Shown here: piece by piece, positions 15,823-24,234 of the stretch
How the letters are laid out: every line of letters begins with the position of its first letter
Position numbering within the stretch: position 1 is the stretch's first letter
Assembly (NCBI RefSeq): GCF_027158205.1
Contig: NZ_JAPVLU010000061.1
Coordinates: 837-41,432 of the forward strand
DNA: 40,596 bases
Direction of reading: 5' to 3'
Source: Streptomyces sp. H39-S7
GTDB lineage: Bacteria; Actinomycetota; Actinomycetes; Streptomycetales; Streptomycetaceae
Position numbers and translations under genes: made by a program
Notes under the pieces: generated by a model
The model's input: the letters and a program-made list of their open reading frames with translations, nothing else
Database searches by the model: none
What the model was told of the DNA's origin: nothing

Positions 15823-16667
15823 CAAAGCTCCTTGCGAATCCGCTTGAGCTCCGCAGCCGTGGCCGAGATGTCCAGCGCCTGGGCGCGGAGGTAGTCAATC
15901 GCCAACCTATACCGCTCCAACTCTGCTGGCTTCTCCTGGAAGAGGGCACCGGTAAGGACATCGGTGTAGACGACATCGAGCGTTGGATCGGCTCCGCGGA
16001 TCAGGGCGAAGCTGCCAAGCGCGGCAGCGTGAGCCCCGGAGGAGAAGGGCAGGAGCTGCAAGGTGATGTGCGGAGATCCGGCGCAAAGAACAAGCCGGTC
16101 CAGTTGCTCCCTCATGACCTCGGGGCTCCCGACGACCCGCCTGACTACGGCCTCATCGAGCACAGCCCAGATATGCGGCGGAGCCGGCCGGGTCAGAATC
16201 TCCTGACGCTTCATGCGGATGTCCACCATGCGCTTGACGGACTCGGGGGACTCCCGCATCTCGGAGGCGTGGTGCACGGCGGTGGCGTAGCGGCGGGTCT
16301 GGAGAAGCCCGGGTACGTAAACCCCGGCATAGTGATCCTCCCCGAGAGCCTCTTCTTCCAGTGTCAGGAGGAGGTTCATGCCCTCGGGAACGGCGTCCGA
16401 GATCGAGTGCCACCAGCCCTGCAGCTTGGCGTCCTTGGCCAGGCTGACCATCGCCTTCCGCTCAGCCTCGGAGGCTCCGTATTCGCGGCAGAGTGCGTCA
16501 ACGACCAGCCATTTGACCGGTCCTTCCTTGGTCTCGTAGCGACTCACCGTTGCTTTGGACACTCCGACGAGCCTTCCGGCCTCCTCCAGAGTCAGACCCT
16601 TGCGGTTCCGCATGCTGAGGAGTGTCGCCCCGAGTTGGCGCCGCCGCGTGGTCGGCCCGGTGTTCAT
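15822..16667 (-). CDS. XRE family transcriptional regulator with DUF5753
   Basis: A 281-residue regulator. The helix-turn-helix spans about residues 12-65 (RRRQLGATLLSMRNRKGLTL, EEAGRLVGVSKATVSRYET). The DUF5753 domain follows to the end, with QGWWHSISDAVPEGMNLLL, EDHYAGVYVPGLLQTRRYA, the RMVDIRMKRQEIL segment and LLPFSSGAHAA. The ATG at 16667 is chosen because the conserved XRE start follows closely; an alternative pair of ATGs lies at 16709 and adds 14 residues. The RBS of either is modest. It is translationally coupled to the DUF397 gene and divergent from the HATPase gene, the standard Streptomyces arrangement. Sequence after SATVSRY is fully open with no lesions. Confidence 0.92.
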   Translation of the reverse strand: MNTGPTTRRRQLGATLLSMRNRKGLTLEEAGRLVGVSKATVSRYETKEGPVKWLVVDALCREYGASEAERKAMVSLAKDAKLQGWWHSISDAVPEGMNLLLTLEEEALGEDHYAGVYVPGLLQTRRYATAVHHASEMRESPESVKRMVDIRMKRQEILTRPAPPHIWAVLDEAVVRRVVGSPEVMREQLDRLVLCAGSPHITLQLLPFSSGAHAAALGSFALIRGADPTLDVVYTDVLTGALFQEKPAELERYRLAIDYLRAQALDISATAAELKRIRKEL

Positions 16668-16856
16668 TCCTGCTGCCCGCCTTCCTGGTGCTGATGTGCA
16701 GCTCATCATGGCCTGGCGTAGCCAATTCGTGGGGTTTCTCCATGAGAAGTTTCACGATGTGCCAATCGGCGCCATACTCAGCGTGACGAGCCGCGGGTCA
16801 CAACCGGACGCGCCCGTCGACTCAACTCGCCGAACAGCAGCGGAGGGGCGGCTCTC

Positions 16857-17489
16857 ATGTACCAATCCCGTGACTCCCGGGGCGTGGCTCCCCGGCAACG
16901 ATGCGTGGTTCCGTTTGATGCCGAGCCGAGAGAGGTTGCGGGCCTGCGTCTGGTCATGCAGAACCAGCTGCGCCTGTGGGGGACCTCGGGCCTCGCTGAG
17001 CAGGCGGAACTCGTCGTCACCGAACTTGCCACAAACGTCATCAAACACGTTGGCGAAGGCAGCCCGGCCGCCCTCTGCCTGGAGACTCGCGACGGGGTAC
17101 TCCAGATCGAGATGCACGACACGAGTGCGGAGCTCCCCGCATGCCGGCTAGCGGGCGCGGATGACGAAGGGGGCCGTGGCCTGGCCCTGATCGCGGCCCT
17201 CACAGACAGCTGGTTCGCGGGGGTCACCGCAAGCGGCAAGGTCGTGCACTGCCAACTGGCCCTTTCCGGGGCAGGCTCTGGGCATCAGTGCAGACGCAGC
17301 ATTTCGGACTTTTCCTCCTGCGCTGACGGCGAGGAGGCCGGGTCAGCGCTCGCGGGTGCCGCATCGGCCACGAAGGAAACGGTATCCGTCCTCATCGCCA
17401 ACCTCCTCTGGTGGCTTGCGCCCTTCGGTGCTGACGCTGACGACATCCTCAACCGCGCCAAGTCACACTTCGAGGCTGCGAGGGCCTGA
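16857..17489 (+). CDS. HATPase_c ATP-binding protein (RsbW/anti-sigma-like)
   Basis: A 210-residue protein starting at ATG with GGAGGGG about eight bases upstream. VVTELATNVIKHVGEG is the N box (Glu and Asn) and MHDTSAELP with GGRGLALIAALTDSW are the G1/G2 boxes of the GHKL ATPase fold. Length beyond the domain (about 145-210) is an extra helical tail (SATKETVSVLIANLLWWLAP) not present in the shortest members. Such stand-alone ATPases accompany XRE-DUF5753/DUF397 pairs and may phosphorylate or bind regulators; no partner anti-anti-sigma is visible here. It is divergent from the XRE gene across a 189-base region that should hold both promoters. Confidence 0.88.
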   Translation: MYQSRDSRGVAPRQRCVVPFDAEPREVAGLRLVMQNQLRLWGTSGLAEQAELVVTELATNVIKHVGEGSPAALCLETRDGVLQIEMHDTSAELPACRLAGADDEGGRGLALIAALTDSWFAGVTASGKVVHCQLALSGAGSGHQCRRSISDFSSCADGEEAGSALAGAASATKETVSVLIANLLWWLAPFGADADDILNRAKSHFEAARA

Positions 17490-17523
17490 ACGGAGAAATA
17501 GGCGTGACCCAGGTACCGGCCCA

Positions 17524-18285
17524 TCAGCCGACCGCTACCCGGAGCAGAGCACCAGCATCGGCTGCCAGACCCATCTCATGGAGCGCCGAGGCGAAGCGCA
17601 GCACCTCATCTGGTGATCGGTCCCGGCCGTAGATCGAGACCAGGGCATCTGCGAGTGCGTGCTGCTCGCGTTCATGCAGGAGTGCGAGCGCTGCCGCGCT
17701 TTCTGCGGGTGTGAGCACCCCGGGGGCGTCTCTCAGAAGTTCCGCTACTTCCGCAGCTGCTCCTCGGGTGTGGAGCCTGATGACCAGTGCGGCCAGCTGC
17801 TGCGCGGCAACGGCCTCAAGCGCACTCCGCTGCCGGTCCCCCTGCTGCCGGGGGACCGGCAGCGGTGCGGCTCGTGAGAGGGACGCGCTGGCGATGCCCG
17901 CACGCAAGCCGGCCTGCAGGTCGCGCAGCTGCTTGCCTTGAGCGTCGATCGTGCGACGTAACGTGGCACAGGTGGGGCAGCGAGAACGCTCTGCCTCGTG
18001 GTGGAGTTTGCGCAGGTTTTCTAGGGAGATCGCGACGTGGTCGGCCCCCGCGTCCTCGCTCGCCTTGCTGTGGAGCAGGTCAATGAAGGTCTGTGGCGGT
18101 CGGCGGCCACCATTGAGGTACCGCGAGATGGTGCTCTCGTCCGCGGGGAGGCCGACAGCCACCTCCCTGAGCGTCGTGGGCTGCGCGAGCTGCCGGTAGA
18201 GGGTGACGAGCGCTTCCGCTAGTGCCCGCCGCCCCGGAGGAAGGCTGCTGTCGATCTTTCTGCCCACATGTCCCCGTGGCGGCAT
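17524..18285 (-). CDS. XRE-like helix-turn-helix protein, unknown function
   Basis: A 253-residue cytoplasmic protein, ATG preceded by GGAGGAGATCAGGGC. An N-terminal HTH (about residues 20-75: RRALAEALVTLYRQLAQPTT, LREVAVGLPADESTISRYLN, GGRRPPQTFIDLL) is followed by a CPTCATLRR metal-like pair in a coiled helix, and then helical repeats rich in Ala/Leu (LAALVIRLHTRGAAAEVAEL, EREQHALADALVSIYGRD). This resembles DNA-binding proteins widespread in Streptomyces with a C-terminal scaffold. It is divergent from the HNH-like/ParB/helicase genes and could be their regulator, but this is only position-based. The stop is 34 bases from the HATPase stop (convergent). Confidence 0.75.
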   Translation of the reverse strand: MPPRGHVGRKIDSSLPPGRRALAEALVTLYRQLAQPTTLREVAVGLPADESTISRYLNGGRRPPQTFIDLLHSKASEDAGADHVAISLENLRKLHHEAERSRCPTCATLRRTIDAQGKQLRDLQAGLRAGIASASLSRAAPLPVPRQQGDRQRSALEAVAAQQLAALVIRLHTRGAAAEVAELLRDAPGVLTPAESAAALALLHEREQHALADALVSIYGRDRSPDEVLRFASALHEMGLAADAGALLRVAVG

Positions 18286-18474
18286 GCCCTGATCTCCTCC
18301 AAGTTCCGTTCACTCAGGTCAATTGTGCGCGCAGAGCGTCTTGCCAACGCCGGCGCAAGATGATTTTTCTGCCATCTTCCGGTGCGGACCGGGCCACTAT
18401 TGCGAAGAGACAGCCGCTGAGCTGCATGGGGCCGGTGGAACACGGTGAATCTGACGAAGTGCGAGGGACGCGCA

Positions 18475-19173
18475 ATGGAGGCAACGAATCTGCCGTCGTG
18501 GCAGGACCCGAAGGCCGGGGGCAAGGCACGGGCTGCCCTCTGGCTGGCCACAGTGGTAGGGGAGGGGCAGGTCTTCACCAAGGCTCAGCTGCGCAAGGCC
18601 TTTCCCGACGTTGCGCAGATCGACCGGCGGGTACGTGAACTCCGGGACTACGGCTGGCGGATCGATACCAACCGGGATGACCCCGCGCTGAAGCAGATGG
18701 AACAGCGGTATGTCAGCGAGGGCGCAAAGGTATGGATTCCCGGCCAGGCGAAGGTCGCCAAGAGCAAGGGCAGCCTTACCTCCGCTCAGCGGCACAAGGT
18801 CTGGCAGGCCGACAACTATCTCTGCCGGACCTGCGGCATCGGTGTGGGCGAGTCCTACGGTGATGATATTGAACTGTCCAAGCTGAATGTTGCCCGCCGG
18901 AAGGTACTGCAGCCTGATGGGACGGCTGAGGTTCAGTTCGTCACCGAGTGCAAGCGGTGCGGGGCTGGCAGCGGCGACAGGACCGTCGACCTCGGTGCGC
19001 TGATCGGCAGGGTGGAGACGCTCGCTCCGATAGAGCGGAAGATTCTGGCGGGCTGGATCGAAGCCGATCTCCGGACGACGAGTGCGCTGGAGAAACTATG
19101 GGGGATCTTCCGCACGCTCCCCGAGGAGTCGCGGGCGTCCATGGCTCGAGCCGTGACCGGTATGTACACGTAA
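18475..19173 (+). CDS. Degenerate HNH-like zinc protein with winged-helix N-terminus
   Basis: A 232-residue protein. The ATG at 18475 has GAGGG seven bases upstream; an in-frame GTG at 18445 is possible. Residues 10-95 look like a winged helix (ALWLATVVGEGQVFTKAQLR, RRVRELRDYGWRIDTNRDDP), as in many HNH restriction proteins. Residues 105-165 are treble-clef-like: RHKVWQADNYLCRTCGIGVG (Cys117, Cys120) and TECKRCGAG (Cys159, Cys162). In ordinary HNH enzymes the stretch between the pairs carries a GHI/DH motif; here it reads LSKLNVARRKVLQPDG with no His, so nuclease activity is doubtful. It is the first gene of the HNH-like/ParB/helicase/MTase run, 12 bases ahead of the ParB-like gene. Confidence 0.72.
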   Translation: MEATNLPSWQDPKAGGKARAALWLATVVGEGQVFTKAQLRKAFPDVAQIDRRVRELRDYGWRIDTNRDDPALKQMEQRYVSEGAKVWIPGQAKVAKSKGSLTSAQRHKVWQADNYLCRTCGIGVGESYGDDIELSKLNVARRKVLQPDGTAEVQFVTECKRCGAGSGDRTVDLGALIGRVETLAPIERKILAGWIEADLRTTSALEKLWGIFRTLPEESRASMARAVTGMYT

Positions 19174-19185
19174 GAGAGGAAGGGC

Positions 19186-20616
19186 ATGGAGATGTTGAGA
19201 GAGTTTCCGCCGCCACCGCGTGCGGCTGAGTTCAGTGAACTGATCAGCAAGAGACTGGAAGAGGTGAAGACGTCGGGCGGCACGCGGGAGACGGTGACGG
19301 TTGACTGGAGCGAGCAGCGGGTGACCGTCGAGGTGATCGATCTTCCCCTTGAGGGCCTCTACTTCAATCCCGGCACCCATCGAGTCCGTGCGCAGCGCAG
19401 CCACGATCCTGTCCGTGAGGCGGCCCTTGACAGGGATTCGTGGAGTGCTGAGAGCCAGAGTTACCTGAAGTATCTGCTGCAGGCCGAGCCGGCGAACCCA
19501 GATCGCAGAGACCCGGACTTCGACAAACTCAAGGAGAGCCTGGACCAGTTCGGCCAGAATGACCCGGGGCTGGTCACCCACTACGGCGTGCTCGTCAACG
19601 GCAACACACGAGCCGCCGCCCTGCGGGAGATCGGCGCTCAGTCGATGCGGGTGGGGGTGCTGCCGGAGTCATTCACCTGGGCAGACATCAACGCGGTCGA
19701 GCTGTCGCTGCAGCTGAGGAAGGACCACAGACGGGACTACTCCTACATCAACCGGCTGCTGGCCATGGAGGAGCAGGCATCGCTGGGCAGGACGCCTGAG
19801 GCTATCGCCAAGGATTTCAGGATCCGGACGGCTACGTATCACCAGGAACGATGGATCCTTGGCACGATCCGGGATCTGATCGACCGCAGTAAGAGCGGGG
19901 GGTCCGTCGCGCTGCGGCTGGTTGATTTCGAAGACGATCAGGAGAAGTTCAAGGAACTGCACCGCCTTTATGTGAAAATTGCGGCGACTGACCGTGACCA
20001 GGCGGAGGTTCTCAAGGAGATGCGTCTGTCCGCAATTCTCTTGGGGTTTGCAAAGACAGATGTCCGGCACATTGATGAGAGTTTCCTGGCCAAAAACTAC
20101 CTGGAGGGGACGCTGGCGGCGAGTCTGAAGGACAGCGATGCCGGCACAGAGCTGAAGGCTGTATCTGTGCCGGGACTCGGCGCATCGATGCCGGGTCCTT
20201 CATCTGCTGTTGCTGCTGCCCGTGCGCTCAGCGATCAGATCCTGCGGGCCAAGGCTGCCGTGGGCAGCAAAGAGCCGGACCTGCTAGACGGCGGGCAGCA
20301 TCCCTCGCAGGACCTCCTCAGTGACGCACGAAAGTCGTTCGACAGGGCGATCGACGATGCCGGCCGTGACGCACGTGTGCGCAAGCGTCAGCAACTGGCC
20401 CCGGCGCGGCTCGCGGACGCTTGCGCAGACATCGATCAGTGCCTGGTTGATCTCGTCCAGGCCCGCTCGACGAGAAGCCTGGATGAGGAGGCTTTCGATG
20501 AGGCGCTGCTGAAGCTGCGGCAGAGCCTGCGGAAGCTCGCCCAGCAGGCCGGACGCGGTATGCCGCATCCGGGCGACGGCGTGTCCTGGCTGCTGACTAC
20601 TGCGGAAGGCTCTTGA
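19186..20616 (+). CDS. ParB-like nuclease/CTPase-fold domain protein
   Basis: A 476-residue cytoplasmic protein with RBS AGGAAGG before the ATG. The N-terminal half has a ParB/Srx-like domain: LYFNPGTHRVRAQ, DPDFDKLKESLDQFGQNDPG and HYGVLVNGNTRAAALREIG (about residues 130-150), where NGNTRAAAL replaces the usual GERRxxA motif. An HTH-like part follows (LAMEEQASLGRTPEAIAKDF). The C-terminal third is helical, with many Arg/Asp residues (RKSFDRAIDDAGRDARVRKR). ParB folds bind DNA and CTP in partition, but similar domains occur in defence operons. It is translationally coupled to the helicase gene (TGATG, 1-base overlap). Not a partition parB: no parA is nearby. Confidence 0.82.
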   Translation: MEMLREFPPPPRAAEFSELISKRLEEVKTSGGTRETVTVDWSEQRVTVEVIDLPLEGLYFNPGTHRVRAQRSHDPVREAALDRDSWSAESQSYLKYLLQAEPANPDRRDPDFDKLKESLDQFGQNDPGLVTHYGVLVNGNTRAAALREIGAQSMRVGVLPESFTWADINAVELSLQLRKDHRRDYSYINRLLAMEEQASLGRTPEAIAKDFRIRTATYHQERWILGTIRDLIDRSKSGGSVALRLVDFEDDQEKFKELHRLYVKIAATDRDQAEVLKEMRLSAILLGFAKTDVRHIDESFLAKNYLEGTLAASLKDSDAGTELKAVSVPGLGASMPGPSSAVAAARALSDQILRAKAAVGSKEPDLLDGGQHPSQDLLSDARKSFDRAIDDAGRDARVRKRQQLAPARLADACADIDQCLVDLVQARSTRSLDEEAFDEALLKLRQSLRKLAQQAGRGMPHPGDGVSWLLTTAEGS

Positions 20617-22430
20617 TGACGGCAATCGCTGCCGAAACCTCTCTGCATCTCGATTTCGATGAGACGCGTACCAAGGTCGTTCTCAGGACCGTCGAGAAAC
20701 ACCGGGAGGATCTCGTCCGCCTGGCCGCCCGCTTCCGCACGGGCGGCCAGCTGGCCCCGCTGGCGGTATCGGTAGAGCTTGATGATCTGCTTGCCAGTCT
20801 GGACGCGATAGGAACCTGGCCTCACCACGCTGGCGTGGAATGGGCAACGGAACTCAGGGATCTGGTCCTCGGTATCCTGCAGGACGCCGAGGTGGTGAAG
20901 AAGCGGCTTGGCGCGCCCGATCAGCCAGGAGAGGTCACTCCTGACGAGGTGCTCGGTCTGCTAGGGGAGCGCTGGGAGGCAGACCTCGGCGGATTCCAGC
21001 GACGCGATATCGCGAAGCTGCTGTCTTTGCAGCACGGAGCCAACTTCAGCGTCCCTGGCGCTGGAAAAACACGCGCGGCACTTGCGGTGTATGCCGCAGA
21101 GAAAGCACGGGGGAAAGTCAGCAGGCTACTGGTTGTCTGTCCCAAATCGGCTTACGAATCATGGCAGTTTGAAACCGCCGTGTGCTTCAGCTATCCGCTG
21201 CGCACGGGCTTCCTCGACCGGCGGCTGGATCCGTGGGCGGAAGTTCTGATTGTTAACTATGAGCGTCTGGACCGTTCGCTCGCCGTGCTCGCGGGCTGGC
21301 TGAAGGCGGACTCCTCGATGATCATCCTGGACGAAGCGCACCGGATGAAGCTCGGGGCGCGAGGGACGTACGGGGCGGCCTGCATGGCCCTCGGTCCGCT
21401 TGCCCGGCGGCGGCTGATTCTTACGGGGACACCAGCTCCCAATGGGACCAAAGACCTGGAAAACCTGCTGGGCTTCGTCTGGCCAGGCCAGGGTCAGAGA
21501 TCCGTCGTGCAGGCAGTGGCCGGCGGGGACCTGGCTCATGCCAGTACTGTTCTGCGCCCACTGTTCACCCGGACGACGAAGCAAGAGCTCGGCCTGCCAC
21601 CCATGTATCTACGTATGCGCTATGTCGATATGCCCGATCTGCACCGTGAAATCTACGATTCACTCGTCGGCGGTCTGAGCACCGGAGCCGCGCGCGATGA
21701 TCTGAGTTCGCTGGGCAAAAGCGCGCTGCGGTTGCTGATGGCAGCGACGAGCCCGGCTCTGCTGCTGGAGGGAGCCGACCGTTACGAACCTCTGGCCTAC
21801 CAGCTACCACCGCTTGAGGTTCCGGAATCCGGCTCGCTGTATGCCCTGATGCAGAAACTTCCCGACTATGAACTGTCGCCGAAGTACAAGGAAGCCGCGG
21901 TGATCGTCGCTGCCAATGCGGAACAGGGCCGCAAGACTCTTGTCTGGACTACATTTGTCCGCAGTCTGACCACGCTTGCCCGCTTGCTGGACAAGTATCA
22001 GCCCGCAGTTGTGTACGGCGGAACCCCTGACCGGGACGAACAGCTCAGACGCTTCCGCGAGGATCCGAACTGCATGGTGTTGGTTTCCAACCCGGCAACG
22101 CTGGGTGAAGGCATCAGCCTCCACCAAGTCTGCCATGACGCTGTGTACGTGGACCGGGACTTCATGGCGGGCCGCTTCCTGCAGAGCCTCGATCGCATCC
22201 ACCGCCTTGGACTCGATCCTGGCACGGACACCAGGGTCACCGTGCTCGCTGTCCGCGGGACGATCGATGAAGTGGTGCAGGTCCGGCTGGACAAGAAGGT
22301 CGATTTCATGGGCAAGATCCTTGACGACCCCGCCGTACAGCAGCTCGCCGATCTTCAGGAGGAACCCGCCGTGGCCGCTGGCCTGGACTCCACTGACATC
22401 GCAGCACTGCTTCGTCACCTCCGGAACTAG
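20616..22430 (+). CDS. SNF2-like DEAD/DEAH helicase
   Basis: A 604-residue superfamily 2 helicase/translocase. Motif I is SVPGAGKTRAALA (Lys near residue 152), Ia VCPKSAYESW, II LDEAHRM (near 239), III LTGTPAPNG, and the C-terminal RecA lobe has VWTTFVRSLTTL, LVSNPATLGEGISLHQ and QSLDRIHRLG (motifs V-VI). An N-terminal domain of ~120 residues is specific. The start is an ATG that shares a base with the ParB stop; an in-frame TTG precedes it. The fold is like SNF2 subunits in restriction and defence systems, translocating on double-stranded DNA with ATP. The nuclease is not fused, so it would have to come from a partner. A 148-base gap separates it from the methyltransferase gene. Confidence 0.88.
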   Translation: MTAIAAETSLHLDFDETRTKVVLRTVEKHREDLVRLAARFRTGGQLAPLAVSVELDDLLASLDAIGTWPHHAGVEWATELRDLVLGILQDAEVVKKRLGAPDQPGEVTPDEVLGLLGERWEADLGGFQRRDIAKLLSLQHGANFSVPGAGKTRAALAVYAAEKARGKVSRLLVVCPKSAYESWQFETAVCFSYPLRTGFLDRRLDPWAEVLIVNYERLDRSLAVLAGWLKADSSMIILDEAHRMKLGARGTYGAACMALGPLARRRLILTGTPAPNGTKDLENLLGFVWPGQGQRSVVQAVAGGDLAHASTVLRPLFTRTTKQELGLPPMYLRMRYVDMPDLHREIYDSLVGGLSTGAARDDLSSLGKSALRLLMAATSPALLLEGADRYEPLAYQLPPLEVPESGSLYALMQKLPDYELSPKYKEAAVIVAANAEQGRKTLVWTTFVRSLTTLARLLDKYQPAVVYGGTPDRDEQLRRFREDPNCMVLVSNPATLGEGISLHQVCHDAVYVDRDFMAGRFLQSLDRIHRLGLDPGTDTRVTVLAVRGTIDEVVQVRLDKKVDFMGKILDDPAVQQLADLQEEPAVAAGLDSTDIAALLRHLRN

Positions 22431-22578
22431 GTTTCTCGCCGTCAGGCACTGGCTCCGGCACCCCGGCCTGGCCAGCATCTGGCACGGCTGCGAGACTCCT
22501 GAGGCAAGAGACAGCAACGCCCTGCTCTCTCTGGGACACTTGAGCAAAATGTCTCGCGTCAAACCAGGAGGAGTGCCG

Positions 22579-23847
22579 ATGGGTGCCAGCAGCCGAGATG
22601 GCCGGCAGCTGACTTCGGTCGAGATCTGCGCAGGGGCGGGAGGCCAGGCTGTTGGGCTGCACAAGGCCGGTTACCGGCACCTGGCGCTCGTTGAGTATGA
22701 CACTCATGCAGTCGCGACACTCCGGGAAAATGTCAAGAACTGGCCTGGCTGGGGAAAGGCCAAAGCAGACAAACTTGTTCCTGCTGATGTCAGGAAGTTT
22801 CGTAATTCCGATACATTTGCTGAGCTGGGACTCCCGCCCGGGGAACTTGACTTGCTTGCTGGTGGCGTCCCGTGCCCGCCCTTCTCGCTGGCGGGGCGGC
22901 AGCTTGGCGAAAATGATGAGCGCGATCTTTTTCCTGAAATGCTTAAGCTTGTTGATACGCTGCGCCCGAAGGCCGTGCTTATCGAGAACGTCAGGGGAAT
23001 CCTCGCGCCACGAGAAACATTCGCCTCCTACCGCAAGAAAATTCTTGATGAGCTGTGGGATCTCGGCTATGATGTCGCCGAGGAAGGCCCAGGCCTTTCC
23101 AGAACGTGGAGAATTCTTGAGGCCCGGGATTATGGTGTTCCGCAGTTGCGGCCAAGGGCTATCCTGGTGGCTATTCACAGGGATATTCTAGGCGACAGGA
23201 AGTTCGTGTGGCCGGCGCGGAAGAAAGGTGCAGTCGTCAGTGTCGCTGATGCATTGCGTGAAACCATGTGGCGGCGATGCGAACCTCACGGCGCCCGGGG
23301 CAGAAAAGTCTTCCTCGACTGGCTGAAACAGGCGGAAGCTGCCAAGCGGAGCGACAGCGGCGGTGTGGCTCCGACGCTGGTGGGTGGATCCAGAAAGCAC
23401 GGCGGAGCTGACCTCGGGCCGACGCGGGCTAAGAAGGCATGGGGTCTGCTCGGCGTGGATGGTATGGGAATCGCTAACGACCCTGACCTGTGCGACAAGG
23501 ACCGTGATCTATTCCGGCCGAACGGACCGATGCTAACGGTTGAGCAGGCGGCTATTATTCAGGGTTTTCCTCCATCCTGGAATTTTCAAGGCGGTAAAAC
23601 CGCGCAGTACAGGCAGGTGGGGAACGCTTTTCCGCCTCCGGTCGCCGAGGCTATCGGCCGGGCAGTTGCCTCGATCTTGATCCCGGAGCGGAGCTCTGCT
23701 CTGCTCAAGGGTCTTGTGATGGAGGATGAAGGGCTGGGCACTGGAGATTCTGGATTCATCCAGTCAGAGATTCCAGACTCAGCCTTTGCCGAGGTCAATT
23801 CTCCGCGCAATGACCGTCGCAATAATCTTGTCGGCGCATACCGCTGA
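22579..23847 (+). CDS. DNA (cytosine-5) methyltransferase
   Basis: A 422-residue enzyme with AGGAGG seven bases before the ATG. All main 5mC motifs are visible in order: I VEICAGAGGQAVGLHKAGY (SAM), IV GGVPCPPFSLAGR (nucleophile Cys99), VI LIENVRGI (Glu136), VIII VPQLRPRAILVAI, IX RPNGPMLTVEQAAIIQGFPP and X RQVGNAFPPPVAEAIG. The target-recognition region between VIII and IX is short. The last ~50 residues (after PERSSALLKGLVMEDEG) are an extra tail, and the final 69 bases overlap the convergent vsr gene. It should methylate a cytosine and, with Vsr, suggests a 5mC system in which T:G mismatches are repaired. Local GC is low: 31 of the 60 bases at 22741-22800 are G or C. Confidence 0.95.
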   Translation: MGASSRDGRQLTSVEICAGAGGQAVGLHKAGYRHLALVEYDTHAVATLRENVKNWPGWGKAKADKLVPADVRKFRNSDTFAELGLPPGELDLLAGGVPCPPFSLAGRQLGENDERDLFPEMLKLVDTLRPKAVLIENVRGILAPRETFASYRKKILDELWDLGYDVAEEGPGLSRTWRILEARDYGVPQLRPRAILVAIHRDILGDRKFVWPARKKGAVVSVADALRETMWRRCEPHGARGRKVFLDWLKQAEAAKRSDSGGVAPTLVGGSRKHGGADLGPTRAKKAWGLLGVDGMGIANDPDLCDKDRDLFRPNGPMLTVEQAAIIQGFPPSWNFQGGKTAQYRQVGNAFPPPVAEAIGRAVASILIPERSSALLKGLVMEDEGLGTGDSGFIQSEIPDSAFAEVNSPRNDRRNNLVGAYR

Positions 23848-24234
23848 GGATTCGTGCTCCCAGAAGCGGAGCACGGTCCATTCGGCGTCGGTGAGCTGCC
23901 GGTCGGTGTCGCGGTCGCGGGCTATGTTGCCTGCCACTTTGCTGGACCAGTACCCAGAGTTCGTCCTCGGTGGTACGTAATGCTCCGGGCATCCGTGCCA
24001 GTAACAACCATCGACGAAAACGGCTACGCGTGCGGGACGGAATACCAAGTCCGCAGTCCTGCGCAGATTGCTCAACGGCCTTGTGCTCACACGGTATCGA
24101 AGTCCACGTGCGTGCACCAAGTGCCGAATAGCCTTCTCGGGCTTTGTGTCGCGGCTTCTGATTGCCTGCATATTCCGACGCCGAACTTCCGAAGAGGCCC
24201 ATGAGCCCTCAGGGGGAGTCCAGTTCTGGGACAT
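23779..24234 (-). CDS. vsr: Very short patch repair endonuclease (Vsr)
   Basis: A 151-residue nuclease. The ATG at 24234 has AAGG upstream; sequence beyond it in the same frame is not conserved-looking. Motifs: RRRNMQAIRSRDTKPEKAIR (conserved N-terminal start of the Vsr fold), RYRVSTRPLSNLRRTADLVF (catalytic Asp), VAVFVDGCYWHGCPEHY (zinc Cys/His) and NIARDRDTDRQL, then VLRFWEHE. Vsr nicks 5' of T in T:G mismatches that arise when 5-methylcytosine deaminates, so it is nearly always the partner of a cytosine-5 methyltransferase. Here it is convergent with that MTase and overlaps it by 69 bases on the opposite strand, which would be unusual unless the two moved together. Confidence 0.93.
   Translation of the reverse strand: MSQNWTPPEGSWASSEVRRRNMQAIRSRDTKPEKAIRHLVHARGLRYRVSTRPLSNLRRTADLVFRPARVAVFVDGCYWHGCPEHYVPPRTNSGYWSSKVAGNIARDRDTDRQLTDAEWTVLRFWEHESSAVCADKIIATVIARRIDLGKG

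Noticed and set aside
19186..20616. Chromosome- or plasmid-partition ParB
   Set aside because: No parA is adjacent, the GERRxxA motif is altered, and the context is a helicase/MTase block.
17524..24234. Assignment of the island to BREX, DISARM, Dnd or a MORC/Z1 type system
   Set aside because: No pglX/pglZ, drmA-C, dndA-E, or MORC/Z1/DUF4420 signatures are visible; only MTase, Vsr, helicase and ParB-like parts are shared.
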